Source: CAZKTS01 sp964555735 (GTDB taxonomy: Bacteria > Actinomycetota > Acidimicrobiia > IMCC26256 > PALSA-555). From it: a stretch of 27,622 nt of DNA. The translations under genes and the position numbers were made by a program. Every line of letters starts with the position of its first letter. Position 1 is the stretch's first letter. The notes under the pieces are model-generated. The model made no database searches. It worked only from the letters and a program-made list of their open reading frames with translations, and was not told the origin of the DNA. Below are positions 1-6,957 of this stretch, one piece after another. The stretch lies in the NCBI GenBank assembly GCA_964555735.1, contig CAZKTS010000299.1, positions 1 through 27,622 on the forward strand, in the 5' to 3' direction.

Positions 1-24
1 CACCGGATAAAAACAGTAGCCGTC

Positions 25-53
25 TTGCAAATATGCCCAACCGGGCCTACCGT
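25..53 (+). promoter_or_regulatory. Putative promoter of the sufR-like/erpA pair
   Basis: A TTGCAA hexamer (25-30) and a TACCGT hexamer (48-53) are separated by exactly 17 nt. The -35 matches TTGACA at 4 of 6 positions and the -10 fits TANNNT. Transcription would start near 60, leaving a leader of under 10 nt before the ATG at 68, where no clear ribosome binding site is seen. This is pattern matching only. Confidence 0.35.
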
Positions 54-67
54 GATCGGCCAGCCCT

Positions 68-739
68 ATGGATCTCGCCGTCGTGAAGGCCCTCGCCGAC
101 GACACCCGGTTCGCCGTCTACCGGGAGCTCGCCACCTCCACCGCCGCGCTCTCGGCCCAGGATCTCGCTGATCGCCTCGGCGTCCACGCCAACACCGTCC
201 GGCTCCACCTCGAGCGCCTCCGCGAGGTCGGCCTCGTCGACGCCGAGGCCGTCCACCGCGGCACCGTCGGCCGGCCCCAGCACCTCTACTTCCTCGCCGC
301 GGGCGCCCCGGGCCTCGGGTTCGACCCGCCCGCGCACGCCCTGCTCGCCGGCCTCCTCGCCGCGCTCGCCGAGCGGATCGGCGCCGACCCCCAGGACGCG
401 GCCGACACCGGTCGAGCGTGGGGCGTCGCCGCGGCCGAGCGCACGCGCACCTCGAGCTGCCTGCGCGCCCTCGACGCCGAGCTCAACCGTCTCGGCTTCG
501 AGCCGGCCGTCGGCGCGGGCGACGGCCCCTCCGAGGGGCGCACCCGGATCGAGTTCCTGCACTGCCCGTTCCGTGAGCTCGCCGAGGCGTACCCGGAGCT
601 CGTGTGCAACCTCCACCGCGGGCTGTGCGAAGGGCTCGTCGACCACGTCGGCGGGGGAAGAGTCGAGGAGTTCGCGACGTTGTACGACCCGGAGCCGTGC
701 CATGTCACGGTGTCGGTCGGGTACGCTGACCACCAGTAA
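68..739 (+). CDS. SufR/ArsR-like winged-helix regulator with a Cys-containing C-terminal domain
   Basis: This 223-residue cytoplasmic protein begins with an ArsR/DeoR-type winged helix-turn-helix (about residues 5-75; the recognition-helix region contains LGVHANTVRLHLERL). The C-terminal half carries Cys166, Cys180, Cys187 and Cys211. The CPF...(13)...C...H arrangement resembles actinobacterial SufR (Rv1460-type) regulators, which bind an Fe-S cluster through three conserved cysteines and control iron-sulfur assembly genes. The next gene, 19 nt downstream, is an A-type Fe-S carrier, which fits an Fe-S-responsive role. No suf operon is visible here, so the target could be only erpA or genes elsewhere. 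ATG 68 is the only sensible start; it has no evident Shine-Dalgarno sequence and may be translated from a near-leaderless mRNA. The family call is good; cluster binding is inference. Confidence 0.75.
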   Translation: MDLAVVKALADDTRFAVYRELATSTAALSAQDLADRLGVHANTVRLHLERLREVGLVDAEAVHRGTVGRPQHLYFLAAGAPGLGFDPPAHALLAGLLAALAERIGADPQDAADTGRAWGVAAAERTRTSSCLRALDAELNRLGFEPAVGAGDGPSEGRTRIEFLHCPFRELAEAYPELVCNLHRGLCEGLVDHVGGGRVEEFATLYDPEPCHVTVSVGYADHQ

Positions 740-758
740 CCGGAAAGGCGCGCTGAAG

Positions 759-1115
759 ATGTCGATGTTCACCGTTCAGGATGCGAGCCAGGTCTTCTCC
801 CTCACCGACGCGGCCGCCGCGAAGGTCAAGAGCCTGATCGAGGCGGAGGACAGCACCGAGGCGCTGTACCTGCGCGTCGCCGTGCGCCCTGGTGGCTGCT
901 CCGGCTTCAGCTACGAGATGTTCTTCGACACCGACGTCGCGGCCGACGACGCCAAGGTGGAGCACGGCGACGTCGCGGTCGTCATCGACCCCGCGAGCCA
1001 GGAGCTCCTCAAGGGCGCGACGCTCGACTTCAAGGACGGGCTCCAGGGCGCCGGGTTCGCGATCAACAACCCGAACGCGCAGCGCAGCTGTGGCTGCGGC
1101 CAGTCCTTCTCCTGA
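759..1115 (+). CDS. erpA: A-type iron-sulfur cluster carrier/insertion protein (ErpA/HesB family)
   Basis: This 118-residue protein has the complete A-type carrier signature: Cys47 in a GGCSGF context and the C-terminal CGC pair Cys111/Cys113. These three cysteines hold a transient Fe-S cluster in ErpA, IscA and SufA proteins, which deliver clusters to apo-enzymes. Length and motif spacing are normal. The ATG at 759 is chosen because GGAAAGG (742-748) lies 10 nt upstream; ATG 765 is the alternative. The gene follows the SufR-like regulator after 19 nt and is probably co-transcribed with it. It ends before a perfect hairpin terminator at 1139. Sequence alone does not firmly separate ErpA from other A-type carriers, so the symbol is provisional. 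Possible clients in this window include the two [2Fe-2S] domains encoded at 2935, though that link is speculative. Confidence 0.9.
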   Translation: MSMFTVQDASQVFSLTDAAAAKVKSLIEAEDSTEALYLRVAVRPGGCSGFSYEMFFDTDVAADDAKVEHGDVAVVIDPASQELLKGATLDFKDGLQGAGFAINNPNAQRSCGCGQSFS

Positions 1116-1138
1116 CGCTCATCTGATCGTCGCGGCAA

Positions 1139-1174
1139 GGTGTGGCGCGCGCGGCGCGCCACACCACACCTTTT
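1139..1174 (+). terminator. Rho-independent-type terminator after erpA
   Basis: A perfect 12-bp inverted repeat (1139-1150 with 1154-1165) encloses a 3-nt loop. Five bases later comes a TTTT run (1171-1174). It sits 24 nt after the erpA stop codon and is the only hairpin in the window with a recognisable T-run. Confidence 0.7.
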
Positions 1175-1273
1175 CTCGTTGCGGAGCCCGGGTTACGCTT
1201 CACGCACCTCGTGAACATCGCTGATGGGTGCGCGCGTCCCGAGTGAAGCGCGTGCCCGTCGAAGGGAGTGAGC

Positions 1274-1951
1274 ATGTCATCCACCTGGCCGCCCAACCCA
1301 CCGCTCGGCGGTGGGACCAACCCCCCGCCGGCCCCACCGGCGCCGCGCCCCTGGGAGCCCGCACCGCCGGTGACCCCGACACCGGCGCCTGCTCCGACCC
1401 CGCCGGCGCCGAGTGCTCCTTCGCCCGCGCCGGCAAGCCCGAAGAAGAAGGCGGCCACGAAGAAGAAGGCCACCACGAAGAAGAAGGCGACCACGAAGAA
1501 GAAGGCGACCACGAAGAAGAAGGCCACCGCGAAGCGCCGGCCGGCGAAGAAGACGGCCAAGAAGGCGACGAAGAAGCGCACGACGGCGAAGCGGAAGTCG
1601 ACGGCGCGCAAGCCGGCGAAGCGGCGGACCACCAAGAAGAAGTCGACGGCCCGCAAGCCCGCGAAGCGGCGGACCGCGAAGAAGACGACGAAGAAGCGGA
1701 CCACGAAGAGGAAGTCGACCGCGCGCAAGCCCGCGAAGCGGCGGACCGCGAAGAAGGCGACGAAGAAGCGCACGACGGCGAAGCGGAAGTCGACCGCCCG
1801 CAAGCCGGCGAAGCGGCGGACCGCGAAGAAGACGACCGCGCGGAAGCCGGCGAAGCGTCGGACGGCCAAGAAGTTGACCGCGCGGAAGCCGGCGAAGCGT
1901 CGGACGGCGAAGAAGTCGTCGGCCCGGAAGACCACCCGCAAGCGCCGCTAG
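1274..1951 (+). CDS. Lysine/arginine-rich histone H1-like repeat protein
   Basis: This 225-residue protein has two parts. Residues 1-56 are Pro/Ala-rich and probably disordered. Residues 57-225 are almost entirely Lys, Arg, Ala and Thr. The basic part opens with KKKATT repeats and then has six copies of ARKPAKRRT starting at residues 111, 127, 150, 175, 189 and 203. This composition matches histone H1-like tails of bacterial nucleoid proteins, such as the C-terminal tail of actinobacterial HupB, but no HU domain is present. It very likely binds DNA or RNA non-specifically; the exact role is unknown. ATG 1274 is preferred over GTG 1268 because AAGGGAG (1262-1268) lies 5 nt upstream of the ATG. 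The gene is flanked by hairpins on both sides, so it is probably monocistronic. The other open frames over this stretch come from the GAAGAAG-type repeats. Confidence 0.8.
   Translation: MSSTWPPNPPLGGGTNPPPAPPAPRPWEPAPPVTPTPAPAPTPPAPSAPSPAPASPKKKAATKKKATTKKKATTKKKATTKKKATAKRRPAKKTAKKATKKRTTAKRKSTARKPAKRRTTKKKSTARKPAKRRTAKKTTKKRTTKRKSTARKPAKRRTAKKATKKRTTAKRKSTARKPAKRRTAKKTTARKPAKRRTAKKLTARKPAKRRTAKKSSARKTTRKRR
1604..1906 (+). repeat. In-frame tandem/interspersed repeats coding for ARKPAKRRT units
   Basis: Six near-identical 27-nt units encode ARKPAKRRT and are joined by variable linkers such as AKKTTKKR or AKKATKKR. The last three copies are spaced by exactly 14 codons, consistent with recent unequal-crossover or slippage expansion. 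Copy number may vary between strains, and short-read assembly could miscount it. Confidence 0.8.
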
Positions 1952-1973
1952 CGCTCGCGTCGAACGACCGTCC

Positions 1974-2001
1974 GAGGCCCGTCGGTTCGCCGGCGGGCCT
2001 C
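1974..2001. terminator. Bidirectional UUCG-capped hairpin terminator
   Basis: A 12-bp stem (1974-1985 with 1990-2001, one G-T wobble) closes on a TTCG tetraloop. It sits between the convergent stop codons of the H1-like gene (1951) and the thioredoxin-like gene (2016). There is no T-run, as is common for actinobacterial terminators. The UUCG cap is extra-stable on the plus-strand transcript. Confidence 0.65.
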
Positions 2002-2015
2002 GTTCGCGTCTCGGG

Positions 2016-2912
2016 CTAGGTGGGCGCCACGAGGGCGTCGAGCTGCTGCACGATCTCGTCGCGCCCGAAGGCGCCGTCGATGCGTCCGACGATCGTGCCG
2101 GCGGGATCGACCGTGTACAGCCACGGCTCGGTCTGGATGCCCCAGGCCTCCACCGTCGGCGAGAGATCGGCCCCGCGGTTCGAGGCGTAGATCTCCACGT
2201 GGACGAACGTGACGCCGGGATACCGGTCGCGCACCTCGAGCAGCTCGTCGAGGACCGGACCGCAGTACTGCGACTGGCAGAGCGCAGGGGTCGCGAACAT
2301 CACCGCGACCGGTGCACCGGCACCGATCACCTCGCTCAGCGAGACCGTGTGCAGCGGGCACGGGGGTTGGCGCGTGCAGATGGGCTTCACGCCGAGGGGG
2401 TCAGCCTTGGTGGGGGACGGGGCGCGGGATGCGGCGCTGCCGACGATCGGCGACACCGGCTGGGCCTGGACCTCCACCGCGAACGGCACCTGCTTGCCGC
2501 GCGTCGAGACGATGCCGTTCCACACGCCGGGCTCGTCGAAGACCAGGTCGGCGACGTACACCCCGCGGCCCTTCGGGAGACCGCGCTTGTGGAGCGTGGT
2601 CGGCTCCAGCGTGATCGTCTGCTTCGATCCCTTCGGTGCGCTCGGCGGCACGAACCCGACCTGGGCCGGGCCGCGCGAGGCGAAGTCGGGTCCGACCGCG
2701 ACCGCGAACACGAAGCGCTGCGGCGTCGGCGACGAGTAGAGGTCGCTCGAGAGCACGAGCGGGCTGAGCTCCTTGTTGCTCGTGCCGGCCGCGACGGCCG
2801 CCCGTCCGAGCGCAGTCGTGGCGAGCACGAGGCCGCCCGACGCGGCGAGGAAGCCCCGGCGGGAGACGGCGCGGGCCGGATCGGCCCAGCGGCTCGGGAG
2901 ATCGTTGCGCAT
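2016..2912 (-). CDS. Tat-exported thioredoxin-fold protein with a CX4C motif
   Basis: This 298-residue protein has a twin-arginine signal (SRRGFLA around residues 17-23, then a hydrophobic stretch to about residue 42, AVAA). It should therefore be exported folded. There is no lipobox cysteine. Residues 60-150 look like a beta-rich domain and residues 185-298 like a thioredoxin fold. The redox site appears to be Cys212-Cys217 (CX4C) rather than the usual CX2C. A second pair, Cys179 and Cys185, lies just upstream. The closest general group is the TlpA/SCO-like extracytoplasmic thioredoxins; a substrate cannot be named. The start (ATG 2912) has an AGGATAGG-like ribosome binding site on the minus strand. 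ATG 2936 is possible but would overlap the start of the divergent gene at 2935. Only 22 nt separate the two divergent starts. Confidence 0.7.
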   Translation of the reverse strand: MRNDLPSRWADPARAVSRRGFLAASGGLVLATTALGRAAVAAGTSNKELSPLVLSSDLYSSPTPQRFVFAVAVGPDFASRGPAQVGFVPPSAPKGSKQTITLEPTTLHKRGLPKGRGVYVADLVFDEPGVWNGIVSTRGKQVPFAVEVQAQPVSPIVGSAASRAPSPTKADPLGVKPICTRQPPCPLHTVSLSEVIGAGAPVAVMFATPALCQSQYCGPVLDELLEVRDRYPGVTFVHVEIYASNRGADLSPTVEAWGIQTEPWLYTVDPAGTIVGRIDGAFGRDEIVQQLDALVAPT

Positions 2913-2917
2913 CCACC

Positions 2918-2923
2918 TATCCT
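2918..2923 (+). promoter_or_regulatory. Putative -10 box for the molybdenum-hydroxylase-like gene
   Basis: TATCCT lies 11 nt before the ATG at 2935, predicting a start site about 4-5 nt upstream of the codon. The same hexamer precedes the NAD synthetase gene at 20318. No -35 is obvious. Confidence 0.35.
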
Positions 2924-2934
2924 GCCTCGCTGGC

Positions 2935-4644
2935 ATGGAGATCTCGGATCGGGTGCGCTTCGTCTGCAACGGCACGCGGGTGGATGTCGAGGCGGCCCCC
3001 GGTGAGTCCCTCCTGAGCGTCCTCCGGGAACGGCTCCATCTGACCTCGGTGAAGGACGGCTGCGCGCCGCAGGGGCAGTGCGGGTGCTGCACGGTGCTGG
3101 TCGACGGTGCACCGCGGGTGGCCTGTGTGACGCCCGCGCCGCGGGTGGAAGGCCGAGAGGTCACGACCGTCGAGGGGCTCGATGCCGGCGTCCGGGACCG
3201 GCTGGCCGCGGGCCTCTGCGCGAGCGGTGGGTCGCAGTGCGGGTTCTGCACGCCCGGGATCGTCGTTCGCCTCTCGGCCCGGGCCGCCGCAGGCGCGCGG
3301 TCCCGCGCCGAGCTCGACCGGGCGCTGGCGGCCCACCTGTGTCGCTGCACCGGGTGGCAGACGATCTACGAGGCAGCGACCGAGGAGGACGGCGCGAGGG
3401 GCGATCGGGACTTCGCCGCGGCGTCGCGGCGCGCGTCGATCGAGGGTGGCGTCGACCAGCAGGTCGGTCCGGAGGTACCGCTGGGTGACGGCGGCTTCGC
3501 CGACGACGGTGCTCCGCGTGACGCCGTGGTGGCCGTCCCTCGGGCTCCGGGCGCCACGGTCGATGCCGTGACTGCGGCCGGCCTGCCGTGGGTGACGGGC
3601 GCGTCGCTCGCCGAGGCGCGGGCCCACGCAGCGAAGGTCCAGGGCCGCCGGAGCGGGGTGGCCGGCGCGCCGCCGTTGCCCCTGCCCGACGCCCCCGAGC
3701 GTGGAGTCCGGCTCGCCACCGGGTGGGTCGAGCCGGCGTACCTCGAGCCCGATGCGTCGTGGTGCGTGCCCGGCGGGTCACCGGCGTCGCCGCTCGCCAA
3801 CGGCGGCGCATTCGGCGCGAAGGAAGACTCGCCGGCGCCGCGTGCGGCGGCGGAGCTCGCGGCGCGCCTCGGCCGGCCGGTCCGGGTGGTCCTCTCGCGC
3901 GAGGACACTGTCCGGCTGGGGCCCAAGCGCCCGCCGGTCGCGGCCGTCGCGTGGCTCGACGATCGGACCCTGCGCGTCGACGGTGTCGTCGCCGGCGACG
4001 TCGAGCCGTTCCTGGCCCCGGTGCGGTGGCCCTACGACCTCGACGAGGTCGGTTCGTGGCGGCGCGTCGCCGTGCCCGGTCCGCCGACGAGCAGCGCGCT
4101 CAGGCTCTCCGGGATCGCGGAGCGTGCGGTGCTGCTCGAGGGCGCGCTCGACGCAGCCGGCGCGGTTCGGGCCGCGCTCGTCACCGACGAGCGGGCGCGC
4201 CGCGTCCTGCTCGACACCTGCGCTCCGAGCGGTGAGGGCGCGGTGGCGGGCGCCCGCGTGCACCTCGACGCGGATCGGGGCGTCGTCACCGGGGTCGACG
4301 TGCGCGTGGCGGCCGGTGAGATCCTCGATCATGCGGTGCTCCGCTCGTACTGCATCGGCGCGACCCACATGGCGCTGGGCTGGGTCCTCACCGAGGGGAT
4401 CGCGGTGGGAGCAGACGGTGAGGTGCTGGACCTCACCATCCGGTCGTTCGGGATCCTTCGCCCGAAGAGCACGCCACCCATCGACGTGGTGGTCGTCGAG
4501 GACGACGGCCCGCCCTCGCGCGGGTCGGACGCCGTCTTCGCCGCCGTCGCGGGCGCGACCTGGAACGCGGTCGCTCGGCTCGACGGACGGCCGGACGCGT
4601 TCCCGGCGCGGGAGTCGCGCGCGGCCGCGGCGATGCGGCGATGA
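2935..4644 (+). CDS. Shortened fusion of [2Fe-2S] subunit and Moco subunit of the xanthine dehydrogenase family
   Basis: This 569-residue protein starts with two [2Fe-2S] domains. The plant-type cluster has Cys43, Cys49, Cys52 and Cys64, and the second has Cys102, Cys105, Cys136 and Cys138. Residues 180-240 resemble the a/b hammerhead of molybdenum hydroxylases (FADD...PRAPGA...). The remainder is a compressed Moco domain: GGAFGAKED (290-298), GRPVRVVLSRED (313-324) and a C-terminal part with HMALGWVLTEG (478-488). A normal Moco subunit is about 750 residues; here only about 390 remain. The usual catalytic Glu in the GxGE motif is not recognisable near residues 528-545 (RGSDAVFAAVAG). It may be a divergent oxidoreductase, an electron-transfer protein or a non-catalytic relative. 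The frame is intact with no stops, so it is not an obvious pseudogene. Its stop overlaps the next start (ATGA). Confidence 0.7.
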   Translation: MEISDRVRFVCNGTRVDVEAAPGESLLSVLRERLHLTSVKDGCAPQGQCGCCTVLVDGAPRVACVTPAPRVEGREVTTVEGLDAGVRDRLAAGLCASGGSQCGFCTPGIVVRLSARAAAGARSRAELDRALAAHLCRCTGWQTIYEAATEEDGARGDRDFAAASRRASIEGGVDQQVGPEVPLGDGGFADDGAPRDAVVAVPRAPGATVDAVTAAGLPWVTGASLAEARAHAAKVQGRRSGVAGAPPLPLPDAPERGVRLATGWVEPAYLEPDASWCVPGGSPASPLANGGAFGAKEDSPAPRAAAELAARLGRPVRVVLSREDTVRLGPKRPPVAAVAWLDDRTLRVDGVVAGDVEPFLAPVRWPYDLDEVGSWRRVAVPGPPTSSALRLSGIAERAVLLEGALDAAGAVRAALVTDERARRVLLDTCAPSGEGAVAGARVHLDADRGVVTGVDVRVAAGEILDHAVLRSYCIGATHMALGWVLTEGIAVGADGEVLDLTIRSFGILRPKSTPPIDVVVVEDDGPPSRGSDAVFAAVAGATWNAVARLDGRPDAFPARESRAAAAMRR

Positions 4645-5843
4645 CCGAACCTCGAGCCGATGGTCCGCGTGTGCTGCGGATGCTCCCGAAGATGCCGCGC
4701 GCGCCGCGCAGCGGGATCGACCTGCGCCACTGGGAGCAGCTCCATGTTCTCGCGGCGCGGCTCCCGACGGCGGTGTTCGCGCTCACCGGAGACGCGCCCG
4801 AGCTCCCGACGCCGATCACGTATCGGCGCACGACCGACGAGTCCACGACGCGGTCGGTCACCGGCGCGGACGCCGCCGGGCTGCTCCGTGGCGGCGGACA
4901 GGCCGACGACCTGCGCTGGTCCGAGACGACGGTGCAGGAGCTCCTCGACTTCGTCGCGACCTTCGAGCCCGAGGTGATCGTGGTCGGGCCGACCGAGCTG
5001 GGGCGCTACGTCGAGGTGCTGCGGGACGCGACGGACGTGCCCATCGTGTTCGACCTCCACGAGACCCAGGGCGACGTCCTGGCCGAGATCAGTGCGGTCG
5101 ACGCCCACCGTGGACGGGCACTGCTCGCTCGCCTCGCGGCGCGCTCTCGGACCGATCTCGAGGCGCGCGCGGTCGCGGCCGCGGACCAGGTGTGGATGTC
5201 GAGCGGCGAGGAGGTGGCGAACCTCGAGGCCGCGTATCCCGCGGCCGCTGCGGCGGCGGTCGTGGTCCCGAACACGGTCGACGTCGACTCGTACCCCCGC
5301 GCGGTGCGAGCCGATCCGCGCGCCCTGGTGTACCCGGGCTGGTTCGCCTACGTCCCGAACGAGGTCGCGGCGCGGACGCTCGTGGAGGAGATCGTCCCCT
5401 TGGTGGCCGACGCGAGCCTCGTGCTCGTCGGCGCCGGGCCCACGGCATGGATGCGCGACCTCTCCGATCCGCGCGTCACCGTCACCGGTACCGTGCCCGA
5501 CGTGCGGCCGTACCTCGCCGGCGCCGGCGTCATGCCCGTGCCTCTCACCGCAGGTGGTGGGACGCGCCTGAAGATCCTGGAGGCGTTCTCCGCCCGGCTC
5601 CCGGTTGTCAGCACGCGCAAGGGTGCCGAGGGCCTCGCGTTGGTCGCGGGCGAGCACTACGTCGAGGCGGAGACGCCGGCGGAGTTCGCGACCGCGGTCG
5701 AGCAGCTGGCCGAGGATCGCGATGGCACCGAGTGCCTCACCGAGCGCGCCTTCGACGTCGCGCGCAGCAACTTCTCGCGGTCGGCGCTCTGGGCGCGGAT
5801 GACCGCCGCCTTCGACGCGGCACTGACCGGCTCGCGGTCATGA
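4641..5843 (+). CDS. GT4-type glycosyltransferase (first of three)
   Basis: This 400-residue cytoplasmic or membrane-associated enzyme has the two-Rossmann GT-B layout. The donor-binding half is clear: NTVDVDSYP (211-219), VYPGWFAYVPNEVAA (230-244), VLVGAGP (261-267) and the GGGTRLKILEA signature (305-315) followed by PVVST..GAEGL. These are typical of retaining GT4 enzymes that use nucleotide-sugar donors. The acceptor-binding N-terminal half is divergent. Sugar and acceptor are unknown. The start codon overlaps the stop of the preceding gene (ATGA, 4641-4644), and its own stop overlaps the next start in the same way (5840-5843), so the genes are almost certainly translationally coupled. Confidence 0.85.
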   Translation: MTEPRADGPRVLRMLPKMPRAPRSGIDLRHWEQLHVLAARLPTAVFALTGDAPELPTPITYRRTTDESTTRSVTGADAAGLLRGGGQADDLRWSETTVQELLDFVATFEPEVIVVGPTELGRYVEVLRDATDVPIVFDLHETQGDVLAEISAVDAHRGRALLARLAARSRTDLEARAVAAADQVWMSSGEEVANLEAAYPAAAAAAVVVPNTVDVDSYPRAVRADPRALVYPGWFAYVPNEVAARTLVEEIVPLVADASLVLVGAGPTAWMRDLSDPRVTVTGTVPDVRPYLAGAGVMPVPLTAGGGTRLKILEAFSARLPVVSTRKGAEGLALVAGEHYVEAETPAEFATAVEQLAEDRDGTECLTERAFDVARSNFSRSALWARMTAAFDAALTGSRS

Positions 5844-6955
5844 GTCGCGTCTTGTGGGTCGCGCCGTTCCACGCCCCCGACGTCGGCGGCGTGGAACGCC
5901 TGGGAACGTCGCTCCTTCCGAGGCTGCACGCCGCGGGCCACACGTTCGAGGTGCTCTGCGCGCTCGGACCCGTGAGCCGCGCCGGGCGTGAGACTCACAC
6001 GTCGGAGGAGCTCGACGGCGTGCCGGTGCACCGAGCGGGGTTCAGCGAAGCACTCGGGGCGCGCCAGCCCGCCCGCGTGCTCGAGCTGCTGCGGTGGGTC
6101 GGCGAGATCGAGCGCGCGTTCGATCCGGACCTCGTCCACCTGCACGACGTGAGCACCACCTGGTGGTTCCACCACGCCGCGCACGCGCTCGGGCGCCGGC
6201 CGACGATCCTGACGCTGCACACCTCCGTCGACACCGACGACGTCCGCCGACCGTGGCTGGACACGGCTCTCCCCACGGTCGACTGGCTCACCGCGGTCAC
6301 CGACGCGGCGCTCGCGGAAGCGGTCGACGATCTGCCGGTCGCGGCCCCGCGGTCGTCGGTCCTGCCCAACGGGGTGGAGCTCGGACCCGAGCCGGCACCG
6401 CCACCTCCGGGCCCGCCGCTGGTGCTGTGTCCGGCGCGGTACGTGCCGCAGAAGAACCTGGCGGGCGCGGTCGAGGCGTTCGGCTTCGTCCGGAAGCGCC
6501 ATCCGGACGCGCGGCTCGCGCTCGTGGGCGGCGGCAGGTTGCACGACGCGCTGCGCGAGCAGATCGACGTCGCGGGTCTCGAGGACGCGATCGACCTGGT
6601 CGGTGCCCGTCCGCTCGACGAGATGCCGTCGTGGTTCGCGCGCGCCTCGGTCGTGGCGATGCCGTCGCACTACGAGGGCCTGCCGTTGGCGGCGTTGGAG
6701 GCCATGGCCGCCGGGCGACCGCTCGTGGCGTCGACGGCGGCGGGTTTCGACGCGATCGTCGCGGAGGGACGCACCGGCCTGCGCGCGCCGTCGGACGACG
6801 CCGTCGCATTCGCCGAGGCGATCTCGTCGCTGCTCGACGACCCGGCGCGCGCCGCCGCGATGGGAGCTGCGGGGCGCGCGCTCGTCGCGCGCTCGTTCTC
6901 GCTCGAATCGTGCGCCGCGGGTTACGCCGATCTCTACGAGCGACTCGGCGCCTGA
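5840..6955 (+). CDS. GT4 glycosyltransferase (second of three)
   Basis: This 371-residue GT-B enzyme begins VLWVAPFHAPDVGGVER, the Gly-rich acceptor-side loop typical of GT4. It has HLHDVST (about residue 98), LPNGVELG before the donor domain, PARYVPQKNL, and the EX7E catalytic signature with Glu279 and Glu287 (HYEGLPLAALEAMAAG). All canonical GT4 elements are present and the length is normal. The donor sugar and acceptor cannot be read from sequence. It overlaps the previous gene by ATGA and ends 2 nt before the next start, within the same operon. Confidence 0.88.
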   Translation: MSRVLWVAPFHAPDVGGVERLGTSLLPRLHAAGHTFEVLCALGPVSRAGRETHTSEELDGVPVHRAGFSEALGARQPARVLELLRWVGEIERAFDPDLVHLHDVSTTWWFHHAAHALGRRPTILTLHTSVDTDDVRRPWLDTALPTVDWLTAVTDAALAEAVDDLPVAAPRSSVLPNGVELGPEPAPPPPGPPLVLCPARYVPQKNLAGAVEAFGFVRKRHPDARLALVGGGRLHDALREQIDVAGLEDAIDLVGARPLDEMPSWFARASVVAMPSHYEGLPLAALEAMAAGRPLVASTAAGFDAIVAEGRTGLRAPSDDAVAFAEAISSLLDDPARAAAMGAAGRALVARSFSLESCAAGYADLYERLGA

Positions 6956-6957
6956 TC

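Noticed and set aside
1228..2019. Long acidic open frame (EEGGHEEEG-type) overlapping the H1-like gene, plus a third frame and an antisense frame also open
   Set aside because: The GAAGAAG and AAGCGGCG repeats keep several frames free of stops. Only the Lys/Arg frame has a ribosome binding site at the right distance and a sensible protein composition.
2935..4644. The shortened molybdenum-hydroxylase-like gene as a pseudogene
   Set aside because: The frame is open for 569 codons, both Fe-S domains are intact, and start and stop are neatly spaced with neighbours. Divergence is more likely than decay, although loss of activity is possible.
3701..6955. Apparent 1084-residue plus-strand open frame spanning the molybdenum-hydroxylase and glycosyltransferase genes
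   Set aside because: Arg/Ala/Ser-rich low-complexity translation out of frame with recognisable domains; only its last third is the real GT4 gene starting at 5840.
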